From the NCBI GenBank assembly GCA_029237695.1, contig CM055278.1, positions 77,459,817 through 77,523,816 on the forward strand: a DNA stretch of 64,000 nt, written 5' to 3'. The stretch comes from Conchocele bisecta. Lineage: Eukaryota; Mollusca; Bivalvia; Lucinida; Thyasiridae. Below are positions 11,268 through 21,474 of the stretch, in pieces. The notes under the pieces were generated by a model. The model worked only from the letters and a program-made list of their open reading frames with translations, was not told the origin of the DNA and made no database searches. Within the stretch, counting starts at the first letter, position 1; each line of letters starts with the position of its first letter. The position numbers and the translations under genes were made by a program.

Positions 11268-11272
11268 GCGCC
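11268..11272 (+). repeat. gypsy target-site duplication GCGCC, left
   Basis: GCGCC directly precedes the 5' LTR and is repeated directly after the 3' LTR at 16618-16622. A 5-bp duplication is normal for Ty3/gypsy integration. Confidence 0.92.
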
Positions 11273-11522
11273 TAGAGTGTTTACTCTTTACAGCAAGTAT
11301 GACTTTAATGAAACCTAGACCCGTAAGCCCCGCCCTCAGACCCGTAAGCCCCGCCTCCAGACTCCTGTCAGAGGTACAACTATCCAGCCAATTGATACAG
11401 TCACCATCAGTACAGTATAAGCATAGATTCAGTGTACATGTAGTAATAGAATATTAAATTAGTAATTATTAAAGTGTATCTTTAATTAGCTCCCATCAAT
11501 ACCCACAGCAATGGACATTGCA
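11273..11522 (+). repeat. gypsy 5' LTR
   Basis: Starts TAGAGTGTTTACTC and ends GGACATTGCA. It contains an internal short direct repeat (AGACCCGTAAGCCCCGCC about twice). Identical by eye to 16368-16617. The start is set by the target duplication; a TG start 5 bp further in would leave no duplication. Confidence 0.93.
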
Positions 11523-11540
11523 TTTGGCGACGAGGATAAT
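11523..11540 (+). promoter_or_regulatory. tRNA primer-binding site region
   Basis: TTTGGCGACGAGGAT directly follows the 5' LTR. A TGGCGAC... sequence at this place is usual for Mag-type gypsy elements. The priming tRNA was not determined. Confidence 0.65.
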
Positions 11541-11674
11541 TTTGATTAACTTATTCTAGGGATATTATATAATTCATAGTGAATACGGAATTAAACATAT
11601 TTTCTGTGTAATTCAGGAACAACCGTGTTATCCACTTGTTGTTTTAATAAAACGGATTATACAAAAATCAAACA

Positions 11675-12606
11675 ATGGCGACAGCACTGCCTTCGTTTCC
11701 TAGATTTGACATTCACATGGACGAACATTCGGTGGGAACACGATGGACGAAGTATGTACATAAGTTAGAGAACATGTTCATAGGTATGAACATTGATAAC
11801 AAGAAGAGAAAAAAAGCACTTCTCCTCCATTATGCGGGCGATGAAGTATTCGAACTCCATGACACTCTTCCGGAAACAGGCGACGACGGAGACTACGACA
11901 AGACAAAAACAGCATTAGAGACGTATTTCAAGCCGCAAGTGAATAAAGAGTTCGAAATATTCGAATTTCGCAGGATGAAACAATTCGAATCGGAAACAGT
12001 AGATCAATTTGCCACCCGATTAAGGCAAAAGGCTGAAAATGGTTCATTCGCGGAGAAAGAAGCTGAAATTAAGAGCCAGATCATTCAAGGGTGCAATTCT
12101 GTCAGTCTGAGACGTCGAGCTCTCAAAGACAATCCAGACTTGAACGGACTATTACTAGCAGCGCGGACTATGGAAATTACATCCAGACAGGCAGAGCAGA
12201 TGGACCAACCAGAACATCGGGAAAGAACAAGTACCATTAAACGGTACCCAGCCAAAACAACAGGATTCAAGCGTAACTTCGACTCTCAACCGAAACCGAC
12301 TTATCAATCCAAACCAACCATTCAACCGAAACCGGGTTTTCAGAAGAAACAACAGGCAAAATCTACATGCAGAAACTGTGGAGGTAATTATCCGCACGTT
12401 AACCGATGCCCAGCATTTGGAAAGACCTGCAATTATTGCAAGAAAAAGAACCACTTCGTAGCTCAGTGCAGAAAAAGGCAATACAAAGACCAGAACATCA
12501 AATCAGTACAGGAATGTGACAATCAAAGTGTTGAAAGTAGTGAAGATGAACCAGAAAATTATTCATTTGGAATAAATGTTCTTAAGACCAAACGGAAATC
12601 GCCGAG
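11675..12606 (+). CDS. gag: gypsy Gag polyprotein (capsid and zinc-knuckle nucleocapsid)
   Basis: Starts at ATG 11675 (MATALPSFPRF), 152 bp after the 5' LTR, and continues without a stop into the protease domain (the frame stays open to 12847). The first ~170 residues have the retrotransposon Gag helical layout with YFKPQVNKEFEIFEFRRM. A Gln/Lys/Pro-rich linker follows, then two zinc knuckles in CRNCGGNYPHVNRC and CNYCKKKNHFVAQC (~residues 231-266). Gag forms the cytoplasmic particle and binds the RNA. The boundary with protease is placed arbitrarily just before VNINGHKTEV; Gag and protease share one frame here. Confidence 0.88.
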
Positions 12607-15510
12607 AACATCTGTCAACATAAACGGACACAAAACAGAAGTTCTCGTTGACACTGGAAGTACCATCAACATATTAAATGAAAATGTAGTGTCGAAAATG
12701 AAAGTGAAACCACAGTTGAATAAGACAGACACTAAGGCATACGCGTACGGACAAAATAAACATTTGCCTATGAAAGGAAAGTTTACGGCTACAGTGGAAA
12801 CCTCTACAAAGATAACAACAGGTACATTTTACGTCATTTCTGGTTAGTTATGACTCCCTGTTAAGCTATGACACAGCAGTTGAATTAGACATAATTCCTG
12901 TAATCAATTCTGTTACAAATTCCCGAAGTGACACACTGTGCAAAGAGTATGCAGATTTGTTCTCAGGCCTGGGAAAGAAGAAAGACACCTACGTAAAATT
13001 ACACATTGATGAAAATGTTACACCGGTCGCACAGTCACATCGAAGAATACCATTTCACGTGAGAAATCAAGTTGAGCGTGAATTAGACCGCTTGGAGGAA
13101 TTAGACATTATTGAACATGTAGACGGTCCTACGCCATGGGTTAGTCCGATAGTTGTTGCACCAAAACGTAATTCCGACGAGATCAGATTGTGTGTGGACA
13201 TGCGGAAAGCGAATGACGCCATACAACGGGAACGTCACATAACGCCGACGGTAGATGACATCATCATGAAATTGAACGGCGCCAAAGTATATTCGAAAAT
13301 CGACTTAAACAACGGTTTTCACCAATTGCAGCTTGCCCCAGAGTCCAGGTACATTACCACATTTTCCACACATGTTGGATTACGCAGATACAAACGTTTA
13401 AATTTCGGTGTTTCCGCAGCTCCTGAAATATTCCAGAATGAAATACGGCAAACTCTAGAAGGCCTAGACGGTGTCATAAACATTTCGGATGACATATTCG
13501 TGTTCGGAAAATCACAATCAGATCATGACATGCACTTAGAAGCAGTATTCCAGAGGCTCAGAGACAATAATTTGACACTGAATAAAGACAAGTGTGTGTT
13601 CAGCCAAGACAAAATAACATTCTTCGGTTACGTGTTTTCCGCAGATGGAATATCGGCAGATCCGACCAAAGTCGACGCAATTAGAAATGCAGACAAGCCT
13701 GCAAAACAATCCGAAGTTCGCAGTTTCCTAGGTATGACAAACTACGTATCACGTTTCATACCAAATTACTCAACAATAACAGAACCTCTTCGTAGGTTAA
13801 CACGCGACAATGAACCTTGGGAATGGAGTGACGCCCAAGAAAACGCGTTTCAGACACTGAAACAGACACTTAGCAGTGACACAGTAATGGCATATTACGA
13901 CCCATCCAGCCAAAGAAACTGAATTATGGGTGGATGCCAGTCCAGTCGGAACAGCAGCTATTCTGATCCAAGACAACAAATTCGTTGCATATGCAAGCAA
14001 ATCGCTTAGTCCAGTCGAACAACGGTACAGTCAGCTCGAGCGTGAAGCTCTCAGCATTGTGACAGGTATAGAACATTTCCATTTGTATTTGTTTGGGAAA
14101 TCATTCACATTAATTACTGATCACAATCCGTTGGTATCTATATTCAACAGTCCAAAGGCTAAACAGCCACTGAGACTCGAACGCTGGAGATTGAGACTTG
14201 CAACATACGACTTCAAGGTCAAGTATCGTTCTGGAAAAGATAACATTGCAGACTACATGTCGCGACATCCACATACAAATCCGAAAAGACATTCGATGGC
14301 CGACGAATATGTGAGCTACATAATGCAGAACGCTGTCCCGAAATCATTGAAAACAGCTGATATTGCAGACGCCACACAGACGGATGAAACATTACAAAAA
14401 GTTATCAAATCCGTGAAATCCAACAAGTGGGATAAAAGTGAAAGCAAAACTAACAAAATCTACAATTGCTACTCCAGATTGAGCGATGAATTGACGGTCA
14501 GTGAAATAAATGGTCAAACCGTGCTTTTACGTGGCACCAGGCTCGCAATTCCGACCTCACTTCAACAAAAAGTGATAGACTTAGCTCATGTCGGACATCA
14601 AGGTATTGTCAGAACAAAAACATTACTTAGAGAGAAAGTTTGGTTCCCATACATCGACGATTTAGTGGAGAAAACATGCAAAACGTGTGTTCCGTGTTTA
14701 GCGGTGACGCCTACGTCGACGTCAGAACCACTGAAAATGAGTACGTTACCAGCGCGTCCATGGGACGAAGTGTCAGTAGACTTTTTCGGACCTTTGCCAT
14801 CAGGCGACTATTTAATGGTGGTTATTGACGATTATAGTCATTTTCCGGTCGTGGAAATATTGACAACGACATCAGCGAAGGCCGTAATTCCGGTGTTGGA
14901 TAAAGTGTTCAGTATGTTTGGAATACCGTCAATATGTCGATCAGACAACGGACCTCCGTTTAACGGACATGAATTCAGTCAGTTTGCAGACTACTTAGGT
15001 TTCAAACATAGGAAAATCACACCAGCACATCCAGAAGCTAACTCAAATGCAGAAAATTTCATGAAACCGCTACAAAAATGTGTGAAAACTGCCAAAATTG
15101 AAAGTCATAGTTACAAACAAGAACTGAATAAGTTTCTCAGGAACTATAGAGCAACGCCACACCCAAGTACTGGATCCGCCCCTGCTACATTATTGTTTTC
15201 TAGAAACATTAAGACAATGTTACCAGAAGTTTGCGTGCCATTAAACGACAAATCGATCCGAGACCGAGATGCAGAGATGAAATCCAAAGCGAAGTTCTAT
15301 TCTGACACTCGCAAAAAGGCAATAACATCCAATTTGTCAGTTGGCGATTCGGTACTCGTGAAACAAAAGAAAATCAACAAGTTGACACCAGCTTTCAATC
15401 CAAAACCAGCCAAAATCCTACACAAAAAGGGATCTATGGTGACGGTTCAAATGAATGGCAAAACGACTACACGTGATGTTTCCCCATTTCAAACCACTTC
15501 CCATATCTAG
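12607..15510 (+). pseudogene. pol: gypsy Pol (protease, RT, RNase H, integrase) with two frame breaks
   Basis: Protease: VLVDTGSTINIL (active-site DTG) near 12645. Its frame ends at a TAG at about 12845 and continues in another frame. RT: KIDLNNGFHQLQL near 13300 and ISDDIFVFGKS (catalytic DD) near 13484. A second frame break at about 13908 comes before RNase H (WVDASPVGTAAIL from 13927; TDHNPL near 14119). Integrase: HHCC zinc domain H-VGH-...CKTCVPC near 14590-14700, catalytic D in VSVDFFGPL, D in RSDNGPPF, and E in NSNAENF with 35 residues between the last two. The catalytic residues are kept. The C-terminal coding frame stops at TAG 15508-15510. A mis-set frame just beyond (RRKSPRHHRI near 15710) suggests the true C-terminus may be longer. 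Confidence 0.9.
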
Positions 15511-16356
15511 CAGACAACCGGATCAGGAGAATACGAGAAACCAGACACCTGGTGTGAGCGAACCTGACGGAAAACTCAGCCAGGGCAGCGACACTAACCA
15601 GCAAGAGATATGGGCCAACCCAGCACATCGGGTTTGGGCGAACCTAACGGAAAACCCAAACTCGACCAGCATAGCAGTAACGACGCGGATACTGGCGATC
15701 CTGTATCGAGACGGAAATCCCCGCGTCACCATAGGATATAGTGCTATAATCATAGTGAAATTTTGTAATACTATATGCAAGGGTGTTTGGAGACGATTCT
15801 CCTTACTTGCATTTTGAAGATGTGAAATAATGCAAACTCAATAGCTATTGGTATTATGGGGAGGGAATATACAATGTAATTAGTTTTTCATTTTGGCACA
15901 CATAATTTTAATCTGAAAATGAATTAAATGTACATTGTATCTCAATTATAGCTATGTTAGGCTATAGATTGCTGAGATTGCAAATTTCACAACTTTTGAT
16001 AACATAATTGTGAATTAACCTTTGTGACACACAAATGTCAGTGTTTCAACATCAATTTCCTGTTATCACAGCCATTCCTAGTTTCCCACCAACACAACCG
16101 AGGTTCTGACATATGGATTGTATTGTTTTGGACAAGCAATTACCGGATTTCCCCCAGTTTTATCGTGCAATAGATATCACGAATATGGACTCCAGATAAT
16201 ACAAAAAAAAAAATTACAATAATTTTTTGATATTGAATAAATCATTACAGTGACTCATATATGTATAGTAAATAATCACATACATGTTGTGACATTACTC
16301 TGATCACCAATCTACATTGTTCGTCTAATACTGGGATTTATCTAACTTTTATGTCA
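15511..16356 (+). other. gypsy 3' region between pol and polypurine tract
   Basis: About 850 bp. The first ~220 bp hold near-repeats (AACCTGACGGAAAACTCAGC / AACCTAACGGAAAACCCA) and may encode a pol tail in another frame. The rest is AT-rich non-coding DNA. No envelope-like ORF. Confidence 0.6.
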
Positions 16357-16367
16357 GGGGAGGGAGA
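16357..16367 (+). promoter_or_regulatory. polypurine tract
   Basis: GGGGAGGGAGA directly precedes the 3' LTR, the expected place for the plus-strand primer. Confidence 0.85.
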
Positions 16368-16617
16368 TAGAGTGTTTACTCTTTACAGCAAGTATGACTT
16401 TAATGAAACCTAGACCCGTAAGCCCCGCCCTCAGACCCGTAAGCCCCGCCTCCAGACTCCTGTCAGAGGTACAACTATCCAGCCAATTGATACAGTCACC
16501 ATCAGTACAGTATAAGCATAGATTCAGTGTACATGTAGTAATAGAATATTAAATTAGTAATTATTAAAGTGTATCTTTAATTAGCTCCCATCAATACCCA
16601 CAGCAATGGACATTGCA
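16368..16617 (+). repeat. gypsy 3' LTR
   Basis: A 250-bp copy identical by eye to the 5' LTR, followed by the duplicated GCGCC and then the rest of the interrupted Polinton gene. Confidence 0.93.
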
Positions 16618-16712
16618 GCGCCGAGCAATATGATACTATGAAACGACCCGGTTGAGGGTTACAATAATCAGATCGTAATCGCAACCGTCAAAAAATCGGC
16701 CACAACAGAAAA

Positions 16713-17087
16713 GTGAACACGGGTATCATCAAGTTCCCCCCCAAGATGATCGGGAGCGGAGTTGTAAGTGGAACCTATTACATAAAACCGCAAACACCCA
16801 CCCCAGTACAAAGCACACCATCAAGTTCCACCAGTTCCCCCAATTCACGAATTGGAACAGGAGCGGGAACTATTTTATCATCAAGTTCCACCTCCGCACC
16901 CCCAATTCACGAATTTGAACAGGAGCGGCATGTTCCAGCTCAGGAGCTGGAGCTTGATGCACCAGGAAGTTCCCCCAATTCACGAATTGTAACAGGAGCG
17001 GGAACTAGTGTCACAACCCACGAGGAGGAGAAATTAGGGCTCGTTGTCGCCCTCATGGCGATCAGACTATTCGCGCTTTGGTTTTAG
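16713..17087 (+). pseudogene. Polinton small protein, P/S/T/E-rich with C-terminal hydrophobic tail
   Basis: Overlaps the stop of the preceding gene; the only start candidates are a GTG at 16713 or ATG at 16746. A low-complexity middle follows, in which ~33 bp (CCCCCAATTCACGAATTGGA plus ACAGGAGCGG) recur about three times. In the alternate frame the same DNA reads PPIHELEQEREL, probably the original frame, which implies frameshifts. The last ~24 residues (EEKLGLVVALMAIRLFALWF) look like a single membrane anchor. Unrecognised function. The convergent coiled-coil gene overlaps its end by ~21 bp. The gene at 21475-22612 has the same PPIHE motif and a similar tail. Confidence 0.5.
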
Positions 17088-18311
17088 GAACTCTCGGGCG
17101 GAGAACAGTAGGAGACCGGCGATCACCACGATTAAAGCCCAAGCATTCTCGGCGAGCCATCCGGCTGTTTTTGATAATATAGATAACAAGTAGGAGACAC
17201 TCCCGATCAGCCCAGGCAGCGTGGCAGCCACCTTTCCGGCATATTTAGCCAGGAGACTGTCGAGGGCTTTTAGATGCTTTTTTGCCCACTCCTTGGCTCC
17301 GCCGGATGGCGCGGGTGCTGGCGCGGGTGCTGGCGCCGCACCGCCTACGAGCAGCTCGATAGCTAGAACTATGGTTGATATAGTGATGCCGACAGCTGCG
17401 AGGATGCTTACTATCGTGACACCCTGCTCTCTGAACAGAGTGCGAATACGCTCACCGAGTGTCGTGTCCTCGTGCAGAACTCTCGAGATTGTTTCGCGTA
17501 TCCGACTGATTTGGGTGCGGAGAGCCTCACGGCAAGCCGATGCAGCCTCCAAGCGAGCGGCTCTTTCATCCCGCAACGACCGCAGTCGTTCGGTGATCCG
17601 CTCGGTAGATTCTCTATGCCACGGGTTTCCCCAAGTTTTCTTTCTTCTAGCGCGATATGTTCATCCAGCGCCGTGTGTTTGGAGAGGTTAAGGACCAGTT
17701 CACCCCGGACCGTTTGTAGAGCCTTATCGAGTCCCCGGAGTTCGCGAATAGGTAACGGTGGCTCCTCCATCGTGCTGAGTATTCCATCTATCTAGCTTTC
17801 GCTGAGCTCCATTGTGCGAATAACGTCGGTGGCTACTCGAGGGACCTCGCTGAGCTCGACAGTTTCTATCATGGCGGCCGTCTTCGCCATCGTTGGTGGA
17901 CTGTAGGGTCGCTACAGCGCGGGCCGACATAATTGTTTTACCACGCTTCCAATCCTCGAATCCTAGTTCGTCCCTTACCATTTGGCCACCGCCCCGGTTT
18001 CCGGCAATGGTGCTCAGCGATAGAGGTTTTCCGGTCCTCATGTTGACGATCGGGATATTTGATGCTTTTAGTCGCAACCTACCATACCGATCCAATTCGA
18101 ACTTGGAGTAGTCGCGGCCGACTGATGGGACCGTACCTTCTTCTGCCAAACTGTTGTAGTAGTCGTCTACAGTTGACTTGACTAATTCCTGACTAATGGT
18201 GTTGGTAGTGCCACCTATTTCCTCGCCGGCTGGAGTCTCTATGAATGTAGTTTCATTATCATCATCGATGTCATCATCATCGAGGTAATTGTCTCGGCCG
18301 ACTTCGTCCAT
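17067..18311 (-). pseudogene. Polinton coiled-coil/membrane structural protein, 3 frame breaks
   Basis: ATG at 18311 begins an Asp-rich N-terminus (DNYLDDDDIDDDNETTF). The block SNIPIVNMRTGKPLSLSTIA (~18060-18001) and a DWKRGKT segment follow. After frame breaks near 17870 and 17780 comes a coiled coil (RGLDKALQTVRGELVLNLSK). After another near 17610 comes a helical part with ERIRTLFREQGVTIVSI running into a membrane segment (~17410-17340), an Ala-Pro repeat, and a second hydrophobic segment near the end (WALIVVIAGLLLFSAREFL). The combined length of ~410 codons and this order are typical of a protein common to animal Polintons; a virion or membrane role is inference. It is divergent from the MCP gene with 78 bp between starts. 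Confidence 0.7.
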
Positions 18312-18389
18312 ACCAATATCGTAATTTTTAACGATGTATTAAAGAAAAAACCATACGGGTTTAATAGAGTATTTAGTTTCACTGAAAAT
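18312..18389. promoter_or_regulatory. divergent promoter region of the capsid gene
   Basis: 78 AT-rich bases between the minus-strand coiled-coil gene and the MCP start, including GTATTTAGTTTCACTG just before the ATG. It must hold the starts of both transcripts; no exact box is claimed. Confidence 0.4.
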
Positions 18390-19670
18390 ATGTCTTCGAG
18401 TCAATACGGCCGCAAACTCAAACCATACCGCAGACTGCGGGAGCCCCTCGGGGCGAAAGGTGTGAGACAGGGCGTCGTTATTACGAACAACCCATCGACG
18501 ATCGACCAGAACCAGCAGCTCTTGGCCCGCTTCCCCAACCTCGGAGCTAACGACGTCATTGTGCCGGGGACTGTTCGCCTCGCTTTCACTATTTCGTTGA
18601 CGTCGACGGACGCGGACCGAACCGTCGTTCAGAACCTGGGTCGCGCCATCGTTAAGAAGACCATGATAAAGATTTCTGGTAATGAGGTGATGTCGATCGA
18701 CGACAGCGACGTCTACCATTGCTATCAGGACCTGTGGAAGACGGCACAAGAGCGCGAAAATGCGGTCTATCAGGGTATTGACACCAGCCGAAATAAGAAC
18801 GTAACCAGACTTAGAATTGGGGCTGGTGACAAGGCAGATAACGTCGCGAGCGACACAGCAATCGCAGCTGCTTATGGCAACCGCTTCTACATCCCGCTCG
18901 ACTTTGAGTTGCTGGAGTCACATGCCCTACTATCGGAGCACTTTGGCTGACCGCCTCGAATACGAACTAACGTTCAACGACTACGGCCAAATTCTCATAG
19001 CCACCGACATCGACATATGCGATCAACAATGTTTCATTGGATTACGACATGGTCACGATGCCCGAACTCGCGCGGTTGATCAGATCCCAGTACGCCGGGC
19101 GCGTTGCCATACTTTACGACCGAGTTCTTCGCCACCGCAAGATGACAAAAAACAAAGGCGACACATTGTGGAATATTAACGTCAACGTACCCGCCTGCTC
19201 GATGAAAGGTATACTGATGCTGTTCGAGGAGGGTCGATTCGCGCTCGGGGCTAGAAAAACGGACAAATTCTATAACCCCAAAATCACAAAGGTAGAGGTG
19301 ACAATCGAGGGAGTCCCCAATCAACTGTACAGCCAGGGCCTTCGCGCGCACCAGCAGTGGGACGAAGTCAGAAAGCAGTTTGCTGCCTGCTCTAAACGCT
19401 CCCCAGAGGTTGCCGCAGTTGCCAAAGACCTGCAGCTCTCGGACATCTCCCTCGCACAGTTCCTGACTACCAAATACACGTTATGGCTAGACATGCGACG
19501 ACGACCAATTGCACGGTAGTGAACGCCAAGTTGAGAACGCTAGCGAGGGTGTGACGATCCAGATAACCAAAGAGGCGGATGGAGCTGGGCCATTGAACGT
19601 GTACTTATATATAATCACAGACGCACAACTCAACATCGAAGATGGTCGATACGTCTCAGCACTCTACTAA
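18390..19670 (+). pseudogene. MCP: Polinton major capsid protein (double jelly-roll), 3 frameshifts
   Basis: Starts MSSSQYGRKLKPYRRL at 18390 and ends ...DGRYVSALY with TAA 19668-19670, about 425 codons. This is the best-conserved capsid gene of animal Polintons, the hexon-like protein predicted to form a double jelly-roll trimer building an icosahedral shell. Recognised blocks: RFPNLGANDVIVPGTVRLAF, KKTMIKISGNEVMSIDDSDV, YGNRFYIPLDFELL, DRLEYELTFNDYG, ILYDRVLRHRKMT, WNINVNVP, YNPKITKVEVTIEG. The frame changes near 18920, 19030 and 19500; each looks like a single-base indel, with no gross loss. The ATPase start lies inside its last codons. Expression is unlikely to give a whole protein as assembled. 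Confidence 0.9.
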
Positions 19671-20285
19671 ATCTAAAGATTTAAATAAAAATAAAGTTTG
19701 TGATGCCCACTCTGCCATAATATGTGGGCAGACAGGGTGCGGAAAAACTGTTTTCATCCTCGACTTGTTCGAGGGGTCGGCGATATCTTTCGACACATTG
19801 TGATCCTGTGTCCCACTGTGCGGCACAACGATACTTATCAGCGGCGCCCGTGGATATGGACCGACCCTGAGGTATACGTTATTGACCCCGGTGATAGGCT
19901 TCACGATTGGCTGCTCGGCTTCTACCAAAGATTCCAGGGCGAGCCCACCCTATATGTGATTGACGACTGCTCGGCCAAGGCGGCGATGACCAAAAAGAAG
20001 GACATGCTCTCTGAGCTCGCATTTTCTGGCCACCATGCTAGGCAAAGCGTATGGATCTCCACTCAGAAGTACAACGCCGTCCTCAAGAATCTGTGCGAGC
20101 AAACGAAATGGGTCGCCCTCTTTCACTGCAAGGACCGAGACTCATTCGATGACCGTCTTCGAGAGAACGACGTTATCCCAACGCACGAGGAGCGCCTGGA
20201 GGTTCGACAGATGCTTTCGGAAACTAAGCACGCCAAGCTTCTGCTAAAGACTGATCAACCCACAAATTATGAAGTTATCAATTAA
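19642..20285 (+). pseudogene. ATP: Polinton packaging ATPase (FtsK/HerA type), 1 frameshift
   Basis: The ATG at 19642 overlaps the MCP end by 29 bp. Walker A is GQTGCGKT (~19727-19750) and Walker B is LYVIDDCSA (~19955). Further conserved blocks are RHIVILCPTVRHNDTYQRR, SVWISTQKYNAVL, FHCKDRDSF and KHAKLLLKTDQPTNYEVIN, before TAA at 20283-20285. Length ~214 codons, normal for this ATPase family, which is expected to pump the element's DNA into the capsid. One frameshift at about 19775, just after the Walker A helix; the rest (19722-20285) is open. Catalytic residues are kept. Confidence 0.9.
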
Positions 20286-20441
20286 TTACTGAATTACTGA
20301 ATTACTGAATATTTACTAAATAATCTACTAATATCTACTAATATCTACTAAATAATCGACTAAATATTACTGAATTATTACTGAATTACTGAATTATTTA
20401 CTAAATAATCTACTAAATATTACTGAATAATTACTAGTTAT
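20286..20441 (+). repeat. AT-rich simple repeat TACTGAATTACTGAAT / CTACTAATAT
   Basis: Short imperfect tandem units of TTACTGAA and TCTACTAAATA type immediately after the ATPase stop. Non-coding. Confidence 0.8.
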
Positions 20442-21393
20442 CGTATTCATTCTAATAAAGGCCCATACTCTAATAAACAATGAACATTTTATGCCCGATT
20501 TTACAAAAATTGGGACCTCTAATAAACGCCCATGGCCTCTGGAAAGAAAAATGGACATACCTGTCAAACTGTAATTTTCCGTTTCCCTTTTTAGTAATGC
20601 GCGGACATGTGCCTTTCGTTTTTTGCGTCCAAATATTCTGTAGGAACATGGAATTTCAAGGCCACCTCCCCTTGCAAATGTCCCGATAGAGGAGGGTCGC
20701 GGTTCCCCAGAAGTAACTGCGATCACCTGGGTGATATCTCCGTTATTAAATAATGTTGTCAATGGCTGACACAGTCCTTCACAGTCCCATAACAGTTTCG
20801 CCTTGTTTAACAATTATTGCAGAGTCACTATAGTCGTTATCTGGTTCTAATATACAATCCAGTTCTGTTCCTCGTCGTTGACAGCCATCGGTACCCGGTC
20901 ATGGTTTAACACACAATATTGTACAGCAAAACTGGGAACCAGATGTGATGATGGGCTTGCTTGATTATCAAATAAAATATAAAAAAATACGATTTGGTAT
21001 GGGGACGATTTTGGTCTGGGGACGATTTGACCAGATAGTATATGTTACGTGAAGAGTGATGTCCCTTTGTTATTGTTGAGATATTTTTTAGAAATTTAAG
21101 GATTTGGGATATGTCCGAATACTTACTGATCCTAAAGTAATTATTCTAATGAGAAATGGACCAGTCCAAACATACAGATTATCCGAATACAAACGTCCGA
21201 TACGGTAGTAATGCTAAGACTACACCGTGAGTACATAGAACGTCTGTAAGGTTTACAAATCCAATCGTTTTCTTCACTTTTTGACATTTTTTACTCGGAC
21301 CAAAAACCATTGCCTCTATTAATCGCCCACCCCCGACCTGTGACTTACCAATGATTCTAATAAGCGCCCGGGTGTTTATTAGAATGAATACGG
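20442..21393. mobile_element. 0.95-kb inverted-repeat (MITE-like) insertion in the Polinton
   Basis: The left end CGTATTCATTCTAATAAA(GGCCC) at 20442 is the reverse complement of the right end (GGGTG)TTTATTAGAATGAATACG at about 21373-21392, giving TIRs of about 18-23 bp. A second CTAATAAACGCCCATGG copy lies near 20518. No target duplication could be fixed and no transposase ORF is seen, so the superfamily is not assigned. Animal Polintons normally have only a short gap here, supporting insertion. Confidence 0.6.
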
Positions 21394-21474
21394 TACTCAT
21401 AATTTAAAAAAACAGTTTGATGTTAAACTTATAAGACTAGTCAGAATAGTACACCCAACACTGTTGGAATATTG
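21394..21474. other. short spacer after the inverted-repeat insertion
   Basis: AT-rich DNA before the next Polinton gene; nothing recognised. Confidence 0.5.

Larger units (their letters stand above)
11273..16617 (+). mobile_element. Ty3/gypsy LTR retrotransposon (Mag-like), 5345 bp
   Basis: Two 250-bp direct LTRs, a primer-binding region, gag, pol with protease-RT-RNase H-integrase in Ty3/gypsy order, a polypurine tract and a perfect 5-bp target duplication. The Mag-like assignment rests on the twin zinc knuckle in gag and the ISDD form of the RT active site. The LTRs look identical over their whole length, indicating a recent insertion. Even so, pol has two frame breaks (about 12843 and 13908), which are either sequencing errors or recent inactivation. 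Confidence 0.95.
10263..16716 (+). pseudogene. conserved Polinton protein split by the gypsy insertion
   Basis: Coding sequence runs 10263-11272, is interrupted by the LTR element, and resumes at 16623-16716 in the same phase once one copy of the GCGCC duplication is removed. The N-terminal part has CATIGCGVSYINHMGHN (~residue 92), FHVYYTIRRIL (~118), WDPLYNAYDHKAYKRI (~142) and a very conserved-looking RLNDSIRTYVWAILGAQAQA (~260). No membrane segment or enzyme motif is seen. It belongs to a family widespread in animal Polintons, probably a virion protein; function unknown to me. Past the insertion an in-frame TGA at 16639-16641 precedes the remaining ~24 codons, which end at TGA 16714-16716, so it was perhaps already damaged. 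Total ~370 codons. Confidence 0.75.

Noticed and set aside
11278..11522. 5' LTR starting at the TG at 11278
   Set aside because: Both LTRs share the preceding TAGAG, and only a start at 11273 yields a perfect target duplication and restores the interrupted reading frame.
12830..12960. Programmed ribosomal frameshift between gag-protease and RT
   Set aside because: The shift falls within the protease C-terminus with an immediate TAG and no slippery heptamer or overlap that I can see; a second shift lies in front of RNase H. Simple indels fit better.
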